DNA of 30,765 nt, from contig JACZSI010000002.1 of the NCBI GenBank assembly GCA_022574265.1, positions 1-30,765 of the forward strand, given 5' to 3'. Made by a program: the position numbers and the translations under genes. Below the pieces are notes generated by a model. The model was not told the DNA's origin, ran no database searches, and saw nothing but the letters and a program-made list of their open reading frames with translations. Of the stretch, positions 1 to 6,982 are shown piece after piece (position 1 is the stretch's first letter; each line of letters starts with the position of its first letter). The DNA comes from Chloroflexota bacterium. Lineage in GTDB: Bacteria > Chloroflexota > Dehalococcoidia > Lucifugimonadales > Australimonadaceae.

Positions 1-1109
1 AGCACCTGGAGGTTCTTGCGCGGCAGCAGCACGTCGGCCGAGCGGTAGATCGTGTTGCCGCTCACCTGCACCGTGTACTGCGACGCCCCCATGACCGTGG
101 CGCGGATGCGCTCCGCCGCCTCTTCGATCGGCCAGGGCAGCGCGCCGTCCGCGATCTGGCGCCGGAGCGCCTCGCCGAACGGCGCCCCCAGGTCCCCGAA
201 CGACTGCGGCTCTTTGCCGTAGACGTACTCGCCGACGCCGCCGGAGAACACGATGGCGTCGTATCCCTTCGGCCCTTCGAGCGGCTCCGTGAGCCAGAGC
301 TGCGCGATCTCGGCCGACGGCTTCTCGTCGCGTATGAGCGCCAGAACGGCCGAGGCCATGTGCTCCGCCACGCGCTCGATCTCCGCGTCCGTGGGGCGGT
401 CGCCGAGACGCCAGGTCAGTCCCGCCTGGGCCGCGAGGGCCGCTCCGCCGGGCTCGAGCACGCTGATCGCGCCACTCTCGTCGGTCGCCATCAGCCGGCC
501 GCCGATGTGCATCGCCGCCGTGCCCACGACGCGGCCTCGATCCACCACCGCGAGCTTGGTCGTGCCGCCGCCGATGTCGACGTTGAGGACGCGCCACTCA
601 CGCTCGGCGGAGAGCGCGACGGCGCCCGATCCGTGGGCGGCCAGCAGCGCCTCGAAGTTGTGGCCGGCGCTCGCGCAGACGAAGTTGCCGCTCTGCTCGG
701 CGAACAGGTCGGCGATGGCGCGCGCGTTGTCCCGCCGGATCGCCTCCCCCGTCAGGATGATGGCCCCGGTATCGACGTCCGCCCGCGCGATCCCCGCCTC
801 CTCATAAGCGGTGTCGAGGAGCCGCTCGAGGGCCTCGTCGTCGATCCGCTCACGGTTGGGCGTGTACGGCGTGAACCAGACCGGCGAGCGGTAGAGGGTC
901 GTGCGCTCGGTGACGACGAAGCGGCTGGAGAGCTCCATGCCGAGCCTGCGCAGCACGAGCTTCGAAAAAATGATCTGCGAGGTCGCCGTGCCAACGTCGA
1001 TGCCGACGCTCGTGAGCGTGACGGTGTCGAGCTTCCAGAGCGGATGCTCCTCCTCCTGCTCGTACAGACCATCTTCGTCGTGGTCGTGCTCGCCGGGGGC
1101 ATCGTGCAT
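1..1109 (-). CDS. EutA-like ethanolamine ammonia-lyase reactivating factor (partial)
   Basis: The reading frame runs from ATG at 1109, after a GGGAGAAG ribosome site, to the window edge without a stop, about 369 residues. Residues 34-50 carry a phosphate-binding ASKHA motif (SVGIDVGTATSQIIF). Further on are TLYRSPVWFTPY, a GAIILTGEAIRRDNA segment, and VDIGGGTTKLAVVD, in the order and spacing of EutA. Known family role: ATP-dependent reactivation of the cobalamin-dependent ethanolamine ammonia-lyase EutBC by exchange of damaged cofactor. No EutB or EutC is visible in the window. The gene lies 97 nt downstream of a bicupin gene and an amidohydrolase gene on the same strand. It could therefore reactivate a different B12 enzyme encoded beyond the edge. 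Family assignment is firm; the partner enzyme is inference. The C-terminus is outside the window. Confidence 0.85.
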   Translation of the reverse strand, partial: MHDAPGEHDHDEDGLYEQEEEHPLWKLDTVTLTSVGIDVGTATSQIIFSKLVLRRLGMELSSRFVVTERTTLYRSPVWFTPYTPNRERIDDEALERLLDTAYEEAGIARADVDTGAIILTGEAIRRDNARAIADLFAEQSGNFVCASAGHNFEALLAAHGSGAVALSAEREWRVLNVDIGGGTTKLAVVDRGRVVGTAAMHIGGRLMATDESGAISVLEPGGAALAAQAGLTWRLGDRPTDAEIERVAEHMASAVLALIRDEKPSAEIAQLWLTEPLEGPKGYDAIVFSGGVGEYVYGKEPQSFGDLGAPFGEALRRQIADGALPWPIEEAAERIRATVMGASQYTVQVSGNTIYRSADVLLPRKNLQV

Positions 1110-1141
1110 CGGCTTCTCCCACGGGCCGGGGGGTTACGCAG

Positions 1142-1173
1142 CACCGAGCGGACCAGCAAGGTTCCGCTCGGTG
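1142..1173 (-). other. Perfect 11-bp inverted repeat between bicupin and EutA-like gene
   Basis: Arms at 1142-1152 (CACCGAGCGGA) and 1163-1173 are exact reverse complements separated by 10 nt. The hairpin lies in the 97-nt gap between the bicupin stop and the EutA-like start. No T-run follows on either strand, so it is not a classical intrinsic terminator. It may be a processing or attenuation element, or a palindromic operator. Confidence 0.45.
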
Positions 1174-1206
1174 GTTGCGCCTGAGTCTCTGGAGGACCGG
1201 TTTGGC

Positions 1207-2400
1207 CTACTCGTTCCCAGTGTGCTCGTCGGAGAAGTGCGCGTGGGCGGTCTCCGCGCCCGGCTCCCCCTCGCACCACGGGACCATGTTCTTCATGTAG
1301 CAGGTGAGCCCACGCTTCTTGAGCTCTTCCTCGAATATCTCGTGGATATCCGGCGCCTCGTCCTCGTACTCGGTCTGGTGGCCGCCCTTCTTGGCGCTGA
1401 CCTCGCCGCCGCGGAGCACCGTGGACTTGCTGGCTTGCCACCGGTCCCGCGCGTACTTGCGGGAGATGCCCTGGCCCAGGACCAGGTACGTCGCCGCGGT
1501 CTTGCCCACGTTGAAGTGCTGGTGGAGCCACATGCCTTCGCCCGCACCAGAGAGGTAGAGGCTGCCCTCCTGCCAGTCGCAGCGGATCCGCTCCTCCTGC
1601 TCTCGCTGCGTCAGCACGTAGCCCACGCCCTCGGTGATGTAGAGGTGCGCGCCGGGGCCGTGGCGGTGCCCCTTCTTGTAGTGGCCCGTCTCGAACCGCG
1701 AGACGTGGGACTCGGCCATGCCGTTCCCCATGATCATGAAGGCGTTGGTGCCGCCGCCGCCGCGGCTCTTCCACTCGTACAGCGGCAGCTTCTTGATGTC
1801 GGGGATGAAGTTGGTCTCCCACACCCGGCCGCGCCAGAGCTTCGCCTCCGCGCTGAAGTGGTCGGGCTCGGCGTTGAAGCGGTCCGTGAACTCGTAGTTG
1901 TTCTCGAAGACGAAGTCCTCGCTGAGCCAGCGGCGCATCAGCGCGGGCAGGTCGGTGACGGCGAACCACCGCGCCGGCTGCGACATGCTGGCGTTGAAGA
2001 ACTGGTGCGTGGCGTTCGTCGGCAGCACGAAGTAGCTGTTCGGCCCCCACTCGAACGTCTGCTTCTCGCCGCCCTCGTGCCACACGGACGCCGAGCCATG
2101 CCCCGAGAGCACGTAGATGGTCTCGGTATACATGTGCCGCATCGGTGCGGTCGAGCCTCCCGGCGGCAGCTCGACGATGTGCTCGTCCTGGTCGTCGTCG
2201 CCATCGAGGTACACCAGCGCGCCCTTGACGCCGTCGCCCTTGCGTGGCCACAGGCCGACCTCGACGTCGAACATGCTCTTGATGTAGATGCCGCCGACCT
2301 TGGGCGCGTCCTCGCGGTCCCGCCAATCGGTGTAGACGTCGACGCGAACGAGCGCCGCCTGCTTTTCGGGGTCCGGGTCCGTGGGCCTTGCCGTAACCAT
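1207..2400 (-). CDS. Two-domain cupin protein (bicupin) 1
   Basis: This is a 397-residue protein with two beta-barrel cupin domains, of the general architecture of gentisate or 1-hydroxy-2-naphthoate dioxygenases. The N-terminal cupin has RHMYTETIYVLSG and a later NATHQFFNA, so it keeps part of a metal site. The C-terminal cupin has the full set: GHRHGPG...YITEG and LHQHFN, a 2-His motif plus a third His. I chose ATG 2400 rather than a TTG 15 nt upstream because GAGGGAGGGG sits just ahead of the ATG. It follows an amidohydrolase gene by 65 nt and precedes the EutA-like gene, probably one operon. Ring-cleaving dioxygenase activity is plausible from fold and context, but the substrate is unknown. 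Two paralogues lie at 11613-12731 and 15238-16401. Confidence 0.75.
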   Translation of the reverse strand: MVTARPTDPDPEKQAALVRVDVYTDWRDREDAPKVGGIYIKSMFDVEVGLWPRKGDGVKGALVYLDGDDDQDEHIVELPPGGSTAPMRHMYTETIYVLSGHGSASVWHEGGEKQTFEWGPNSYFVLPTNATHQFFNASMSQPARWFAVTDLPALMRRWLSEDFVFENNYEFTDRFNAEPDHFSAEAKLWRGRVWETNFIPDIKKLPLYEWKSRGGGGTNAFMIMGNGMAESHVSRFETGHYKKGHRHGPGAHLYITEGVGYVLTQREQEERIRCDWQEGSLYLSGAGEGMWLHQHFNVGKTAATYLVLGQGISRKYARDRWQASKSTVLRGGEVSAKKGGHQTEYEDEAPDIHEIFEEELKKRGLTCYMKNMVPWCEGEPGAETAHAHFSDEHTGNE

Positions 2401-2465
2401 GCGCCCCTCCCTCAACGTGTCGTCTGAGACCGGCGAAGCTTACCACCACCGCTGCGCCATCGCGC

Positions 2466-3638
2466 CTACGTCCCGCTCAGCGCCTCCGCGAGCGCCACGG
2501 CCGGGGCCACGTGGTCGACGTTCCACCGCTCCAGGCTCTGATGCTCGCCGGGCTCGTCCGCGGGCGGCGGCAGCACCCCGCCGTTGTACAGCCGCGCGGC
2601 GTTGACGCACGTGACGGCCAGACGCGCCTCCACGCTCAGATGGCCGAGGTCCTGCTCGATGATGGCACTGGACGTCGGCCAGGTGCAGGCCGGATGCGGG
2701 TAGTCGTTGGACCACATGAACGTGTCCTGGCCGTAGTGCTCCACGAGGTGGCCGCCCACCCGGTCGCTGATGAACGTCGCCCACACCTGCTTGCGCTCGA
2801 AGATGTACTCGCTCGGCGGCCGCGGGATCGCCTGGCGCCCGCCCGCGTTGCGCGAGAAGAAGTAGTAGTCGTACTCCTGCGCGAAGAAGGGGACCCAGCC
2901 GAGCCCCGCCTCCGCGATGACGATGTTGAGGCCGGGGTGCCGCTCGAGGACACCGGACCCGATGATGTGCCCCACCGCGGACATGCAGTCGAGCTTGTGG
3001 ACCTGCTCCGGCAGCATCTTCGAGCCCCTGCCGCTCCGGTTGCCGCGGAGCGCGTTCGGGCCGGTGTTGATGTGCAGGTTCACCGGCACGCCGAGCGACT
3101 CGGCCGTCGCCCACAGTGGCTCGTAGTGCGGGGAGCTGAACGGGAGCTCGTCCGGAGGGCCGATCCAGATGTCGGCGCCCCGCAGCCCCGCCTTGACGCA
3201 CCGCTCCAGCTCCGCGGCACCGCGGGCGGCGTCCCACATCGACAGCATGGCGAGGCCCCACAGCCGCTCGGGGGCGGCGGCGCAGAACTCGATCATCCAG
3301 TCGTTGTAGACGCGGATGTGCGCCTCCTCGAGCGCCGGGTCGCCCAGGAGCCAGGCCTGCTTGGCGTACGTCGGAAACAGCACGTCGGCGCTGACGCCGT
3401 CGAGCGCCAGGTCGCGCAGCCGCTCGCTCGGGTCCCAGCCCCCCGCGCGCAGGTGGTGGTTGGACTCGTAGAGCTTGTTCTTCGGGAAGTGGAGCGCCCG
3501 GTCGCGGAGCTCCTTCGGGAGGCGTGTCTCGAAGAGGTCCGGCGGCTCGGCCATGTGCGAGTCCGCGGAGATGCGCTGCTCCCCGGCCACGGCGGCCCCG
3601 CCGGCGTGCGGGTCGATGGTCGGTCGAGCATCAGGCAT
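2466..3638 (-). CDS. Amidohydrolase-2 family protein (metal-dependent TIM barrel) 1
   Basis: This 390-residue protein belongs to the amidohydrolase_2 group that includes ACMSD, gamma-resorcylate decarboxylase and related C-C hydrolases or decarboxylases. Visible metal-site candidates are D26-S-H28 in ISADSHMAEP, H189 in VNLHINTG, E243 in IAEAGLGWVP and D312 in the hallmark SNDYPHP. The first motif is D-x-H rather than the classical H-x-H, as in many members of this subgroup. ATG 3638 follows GAGGAGG. The bicupin gene lies 65 nt downstream. A related gene diverges at 3789. A decarboxylase or hydrolase acting on a cupin-dioxygenase product is a reasonable inference; the substrate is not visible. 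The N-terminal 20 residues are an unconserved extension. Confidence 0.8.
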   Translation of the reverse strand: MPDARPTIDPHAGGAAVAGEQRISADSHMAEPPDLFETRLPKELRDRALHFPKNKLYESNHHLRAGGWDPSERLRDLALDGVSADVLFPTYAKQAWLLGDPALEEAHIRVYNDWMIEFCAAAPERLWGLAMLSMWDAARGAAELERCVKAGLRGADIWIGPPDELPFSSPHYEPLWATAESLGVPVNLHINTGPNALRGNRSGRGSKMLPEQVHKLDCMSAVGHIIGSGVLERHPGLNIVIAEAGLGWVPFFAQEYDYYFFSRNAGGRQAIPRPPSEYIFERKQVWATFISDRVGGHLVEHYGQDTFMWSNDYPHPACTWPTSSAIIEQDLGHLSVEARLAVTCVNAARLYNGGVLPPPADEPGEHQSLERWNVDHVAPAVALAEALSGT

Positions 3639-3694
3639 GGCGGCCTCCTCGCGCCGGCCCCCGCCGATCGGGCGGCGCGGTGCCGGCGGCGGCT

Positions 3695-3723
3695 ACGCTA
3701 CGCGCGGGCGCACGAAGCGTCAA
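3695..3723 (-). promoter_or_regulatory. Predicted sigma70-like promoter for amidohydrolase 1 operon
   Basis: On the minus strand TTGACG (3718-3723) and TAGCGT (3695-3700) are separated by exactly 17 nt, about 60 nt upstream of the ATG at 3638. The -35 is close to consensus and the -10 is weak, a pattern shared by other promoters in this window. Confidence 0.4.
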
Positions 3724-3788
3724 TCGGCCCACTCGCCAGCTCAGCCTGGTAGGGTTGCGCCATCGCCGCGAGGGGAGGGGACACGCAC

Positions 3789-4916
3789 ATGGCAGACCTG
3801 CCGTACATCTCATCCGACTCCCACATGAGCGAGCCGCTGGACCTCTGGGTCGAGCGCATGAACAAGAAATATCGTGACCGCGCACCGCACATGGAGCCCG
3901 TCTTCGACGGCGTGGAGGGCTCCTGGTGGGTCTACGAAGGCTATCCCGCCCACGACCTCGCCGTCGGCATCGCCGGAGGCAAGACCCGCACCGAGGAGGA
4001 GAAGGTCGAGTTCATGCGCTCGGGCGGCTACGGCGACGCCCGGCCCGGCGGATGGGACCCGGCCGAGCGCCTCAAGGACATGGCGGTCGACGGCGTCGCC
4101 GGCGAGGTCCTCTACACCACGCTCGGCTTCCGCCTGTTCTGGCTCAAGGACGCGGCGCTCCAGCGCGAGTGCTTCCGCGTGTACAACGACTGGCTGGCCG
4201 ACTACTGCCGCTACGCGCCGGACCGCCTCAAGGGCCTCGGCCTCATCTCGCTCTACGACCCCGCCCTCGGCGCCAGGGAGCTGGAGCGGTGCGCCCGCAT
4301 GGGCCTCAGCGGCGCCATGATCTGGGTCACGCCGCCCGAGGACCAGCCGTACCACCTCGAGCGCTACGACGTCTTCTGGGCCAAGGCGCAGGAGCTCGGG
4401 ATGCCCCTCAGCCTCCACCCGCCGACGGGCATGGAGCGTCCGAAGTACGAGTTCGGCCGCGAGAACCGGGCCCTGCGCTCGACCATCGCACCGCACGAGG
4501 TCCAAAAAGCGCTCACGATCATCATCGCGTCCGGGATACTGGAGCGCTTCCCCGAGCTAGAGGTGATCTCGGCCGAGTACAACGTCGGGTGGGTGCCCCA
4601 CTGGCTGGGGCGGCTCCGAGGAGCCGTCGGCACCGGGCCCAGCAGGCGCGGCGGCTTCGCCACCAAGCTCTCCATGGCGCCCGAGGAGTACTTCGCGCGC
4701 CAGGTACACGTCACCTACATCGACGACCCCGTCGGCATCAAGTACCGGGACGACATCGGCGTCGGGCGCATCATGTGGTCGAACGACTACCCGCACGCGG
4801 CCTCGACCTGGCCGGAATCAGGCCCGCTCATCAAGCGCGACTTCGCCGGGAGCCCGGAGGACGAGCGGAAGATCACGTGGGACAACGTCTCGCGCCTCTA
4901 CGGGTTCGATCTATGA
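3789..4916 (+). CDS. Amidohydrolase-2 family protein 2
   Basis: This 375-residue TIM-barrel metal-dependent hydrolase or decarboxylase is paralogous to the divergent gene at 2466-3638. Metal-site candidates are D10-S-H12 in SSDSHMSEP, H210 in LSLHPP, E263 in ISAEYNVGWVPHW and D333 in WSNDYPHAAS. An insertion around residues 40-80, rich in G and aromatic residues, is absent from the neighbour. ATG 3789 follows GAGGGGAGGGG at good spacing. It shares a 150-bp divergent intergenic region with amidohydrolase 1, so the two could be co-regulated. A convergent VOC gene ends 16 nt after its stop. Family is clear; substrate unknown. Confidence 0.8.
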   Translation: MADLPYISSDSHMSEPLDLWVERMNKKYRDRAPHMEPVFDGVEGSWWVYEGYPAHDLAVGIAGGKTRTEEEKVEFMRSGGYGDARPGGWDPAERLKDMAVDGVAGEVLYTTLGFRLFWLKDAALQRECFRVYNDWLADYCRYAPDRLKGLGLISLYDPALGARELERCARMGLSGAMIWVTPPEDQPYHLERYDVFWAKAQELGMPLSLHPPTGMERPKYEFGRENRALRSTIAPHEVQKALTIIIASGILERFPELEVISAEYNVGWVPHWLGRLRGAVGTGPSRRGGFATKLSMAPEEYFARQVHVTYIDDPVGIKYRDDIGVGRIMWSNDYPHAASTWPESGPLIKRDFAGSPEDERKITWDNVSRLYGFDL

Positions 4917-4931
4917 GCGCACGGCCCCCGC

Positions 4932-5789
4932 TCAGGACAGCGGCCAAGCCGCGGACGTGACCTCCCACCAGTTGCGGTCAAGGTCGGCGAAGATGAACGA
5001 GGTGTCGCTCTTCCCCCGCGCCTCCACGTCCAAGACCTCCGTGACGCCCACGTCCTTGCCGCGGCTCGCAAAGGTCCGGTGCGCCACCTGCACCTCCTCC
5101 GACGACGCGACCTTCAGCGTGTAGCGGTTCACCGGCGCGAGGTAGTTCCGCTGCTCCGTGGGCAGCACGACGATGTACCAGGGCGTGTCGGGGTGGGCGA
5201 TGTAGGTCGAGCGATGCCCACCGCCGACGATCTCGAGGCCCAGGACCTCCGTGTAGAAGCGGTTGCTCGCCTCCTTGTCGCTCGTCTCCATCGTGCCGTG
5301 GCTGAGCGCCTGGGGCACGTAGCCCCGGCCTGGGAAGCGCTCCGGCCCAAGCAGCGTCCCCCAGTGGCCGCCCGCGATCCTGCGGCCGTGCCCGGTCGCC
5401 TTCGGGTTGTAGTACTCGAGCTCGATCGTGTTGCCACCCGGCTCGTCCATGTAGATGGAGTAGGCGAAGTGACTGGCGCCGGGCTCCCGCAGGCCGGTGA
5501 TGCCGTAGTCGTCCTGGCGCTCGTGGATGTACTCCCACGCGGCCTTGATCTCCGTGTGGTCCGCCACGCGGAAGCCGTAGTGGTTGCCGTGCGGCTTCGT
5601 GGGAGCGTCGGGGCCGCCCTCGTGGACGACGAGCAGCCAGTCCGTGTTCGGGTGCTTGACGACGGCCGTCCCGCCCCGGCGGTCGACGACCTCGGCGGCG
5701 AGCAGGTCCGTGAACACCGGCAGCGTCTCGTCCAGCGAGCGGCACTCGTAGTGGCCGTGCACGAGCCCTTCGAGCTTGAGTATCGCCAT
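4932..5789 (-). CDS. Two-domain VOC superfamily protein (extradiol dioxygenase-like)
   Basis: This 285-residue protein has two vicinal-oxygen-chelate modules, about residues 6-128 and 162-280, matching the length of catechol 2,3-dioxygenase-type enzymes. In the N-terminal module the 2-His-1-Glu triad is present as H13, H70 (GNHYGF) and E123 (GNTIELEYY). In the C-terminal module H164 and E276 (NWWEV) are seen but the second His is R222/Y223. Classical type I extradiol enzymes place iron in the C-terminal domain, so the metal site may be in the other half here. The ATG at 5789 follows GGGGAGGTGG; upstream in-frame codons lack a ribosome site and overlap the divergent cupin gene. A role in opening or isomerising an aromatic intermediate is inference. 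Confidence 0.75.
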   Translation of the reverse strand: MAILKLEGLVHGHYECRSLDETLPVFTDLLAAEVVDRRGGTAVVKHPNTDWLLVVHEGGPDAPTKPHGNHYGFRVADHTEIKAAWEYIHERQDDYGITGLREPGASHFAYSIYMDEPGGNTIELEYYNPKATGHGRRIAGGHWGTLLGPERFPGRGYVPQALSHGTMETSDKEASNRFYTEVLGLEIVGGGHRSTYIAHPDTPWYIVVLPTEQRNYLAPVNRYTLKVASSEEVQVAHRTFASRGKDVGVTEVLDVEARGKSDTSFIFADLDRNWWEVTSAAWPLS

Positions 5790-5844
5790 CGCCCCACCTC
5801 CCCGCGGCTGATTCCCGCCTCTGTTCCACCCACCGGCCGGGCGC

Positions 5845-5872
5845 ATCGTACGACGCTCGGCGGCGAACGCAA
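5845..5872 (-). promoter_or_regulatory. Possible promoter for two-domain VOC gene
   Basis: Minus strand TTGCGT (5867-5872) and TACGAT (5845-5850) with a 16-nt spacer, about 55 nt upstream of the ATG. Moderate match only. Confidence 0.3.
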
Positions 5873-5907
5873 GCTCTCCGCCCGCGCGGCCGGCTCCGAG
5901 CGCGCCC

Positions 5908-5936
5908 TTGACCAGCCCGCGCCCGTTCCCCAAACT
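5908..5936 (+). promoter_or_regulatory. Possible promoter for single-domain cupin at 5971
   Basis: TTGACC (5908-5913) and CAAACT (5931-5936) with a 17-nt spacer, about 35 nt ahead of the ATG. The -35 is good and the -10 is weak. Confidence 0.3.
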
Positions 5937-5970
5937 GCACGCGCACCCGTCAGACGAAGGAGGCGCAGAC

Positions 5971-6417
5971 ATGAGCTTGAACATCCGCCGCGTGGTAACC
6001 GCCAACGGCGAGAACGGGAAGGCGAAGGTTTGGATCGACGACGTGGCCGCCAACCTCCGCCTCAACCGGCCGCTGGTCTCCTCCGTGCTCCTGTGGTCCA
6101 CCGACTCGACCCCGCCCGACGTGAGCGCGGACGAGGACCTCGGCGCGCGGACGCTCCCACGTCCGCCGGCACGCCGCGGCTCGATCTTCCGGATCGTCGA
6201 GTTCGAGCCGGGCAACGCGCCCGACATGCACGTCACGCCGACCATCGACTACGCGGTCGTGATGTCCGGCGAGATCGACATGGAGCTCGACGACGGCGCC
6301 GAGGTGCACCTGCGCGCAGGCGACGTCCTCGTCCAGCGGGCGACGCTGCACAACTGGGCCAACCGAGGCACCGAGCCGTGCCGGATCGCGTTCATCCTGA
6401 TTGACGCCTCGCCGTAG
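5971..6417 (+). CDS. Single-domain cupin protein 1
   Basis: This 148-residue protein has one cupin_2 barrel in its C-terminal half. The first motif is PDMHVTPTIDYAVVMSGEI with H87 and D93. The second is RAGDVLVQRATLHNW with H127. The metal set is reduced compared with the canonical HxH...E...H, but this pattern recurs in small cupins. I chose ATG 5971 (MSLNIRR) over an upstream ATG at 5908 because GAAGGAGG lies at the right distance. It diverges from the VOC gene and precedes a second single-domain cupin and a TPP enzyme on the same strand. Function is unknown; an isomerase, decarboxylase or ligand-binding role would fit the fold. Confidence 0.75.
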   Translation: MSLNIRRVVTANGENGKAKVWIDDVAANLRLNRPLVSSVLLWSTDSTPPDVSADEDLGARTLPRPPARRGSIFRIVEFEPGNAPDMHVTPTIDYAVVMSGEIDMELDDGAEVHLRAGDVLVQRATLHNWANRGTEPCRIAFILIDASP

Positions 6418-6481
6418 GTGCCCGCGCTGAGCATTCGCGCTATGATGCGCGGGAAGATTCGGTCGTCGAGGAGCAGAGCAT

Positions 6482-6880
6482 ATGCCAGTCGAGATCTACG
6501 ACACCCTGAAGTTCGCCCACGAGGCCAAGCGGCGCAAGAACGTCTTCGACACGAACCGCTTCCACGCCTGGATCCACTACTACAAGGTCGACCAGTCCGA
6601 CGAGATGCACTGCCACAACCAGGACCAGACCTTCCACATCGTCGAGGGCGAGTGCACGATGAGCTTCCCGGACGGCGGCGAAGCCGTGCTGGGCCCGGGG
6701 ATGCTCGCGACCATCACCGGCGGCTCCTTCTATCGCCTCCACAACACCGGCGGCAAGCCGCTGATCATGGTCGGCACCCGCTCAGGCGCCACCAAGGACA
6801 CCGTCAAGATCGAACACGGCACCGGACGGATCATCGACTACACGGCCGAGCGGGCCGCGGCGGCCGCGCGGGGCGCATAG
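6482..6880 (+). CDS. Single-domain cupin protein 2
   Basis: This 132-residue cupin has the first motif MHCHNQDQTFHIVEG, giving H43, H45 and Q49 where many cupins have Glu. The second motif is GGSFYRLHNTG with H87. ATG 6482 follows GAGGAG, and a TATGAT -10-like hexamer lies about 30 nt upstream, though I find no good -35. It is 64 nt downstream of another cupin gene and about 100 nt upstream of the TPP-enzyme gene. It is not closely similar to the neighbouring cupin, so this is not a recent tandem duplicate. Enzymatic role unknown. Confidence 0.72.
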   Translation: MPVEIYDTLKFAHEAKRRKNVFDTNRFHAWIHYYKVDQSDEMHCHNQDQTFHIVEGECTMSFPDGGEAVLGPGMLATITGGSFYRLHNTGGKPLIMVGTRSGATKDTVKIEHGTGRIIDYTAERAAAAARGA

Positions 6881-6922
6881 CCGGCCCGTTCGAGCCGGCG
6901 CGCACCGGCAAGGCCAGATCGC

Positions 6923-6952
6923 ACGGCGCTGGGCGTGACCGCCCGGCGCCGT
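6923..6952 (+). other. Strong 13-bp hairpin upstream of TPP-enzyme gene
   Basis: Arms 6923-6935 and 6940-6952 pair over 13 bp with a single G-T wobble and a TGAC loop. It lies between the cupin stop (6880) and the start at 6983, 30 nt before the start codon. No T-run follows, so it is more likely a transcript-processing or attenuating stem than a terminator. Confidence 0.4.
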
Positions 6953-6982
6953 CTGATGCACGAAGCCAATAGGGAGACAGCC

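Noticed and set aside
253..1184. Plus-strand ORFs opposite the EutA-like gene
   Set aside because: Ser/Arg-rich shadow translations; the minus-strand frame carries the EutA motifs.
752..2449. Long minus-strand ORF of 565 codons overlapping the bicupin
   Set aside because: Arg-rich low-complexity translation with no motif. It is a GC-rich shadow of the bicupin and EutA-like genes, and the true frames have ribosome sites and conserved motifs.
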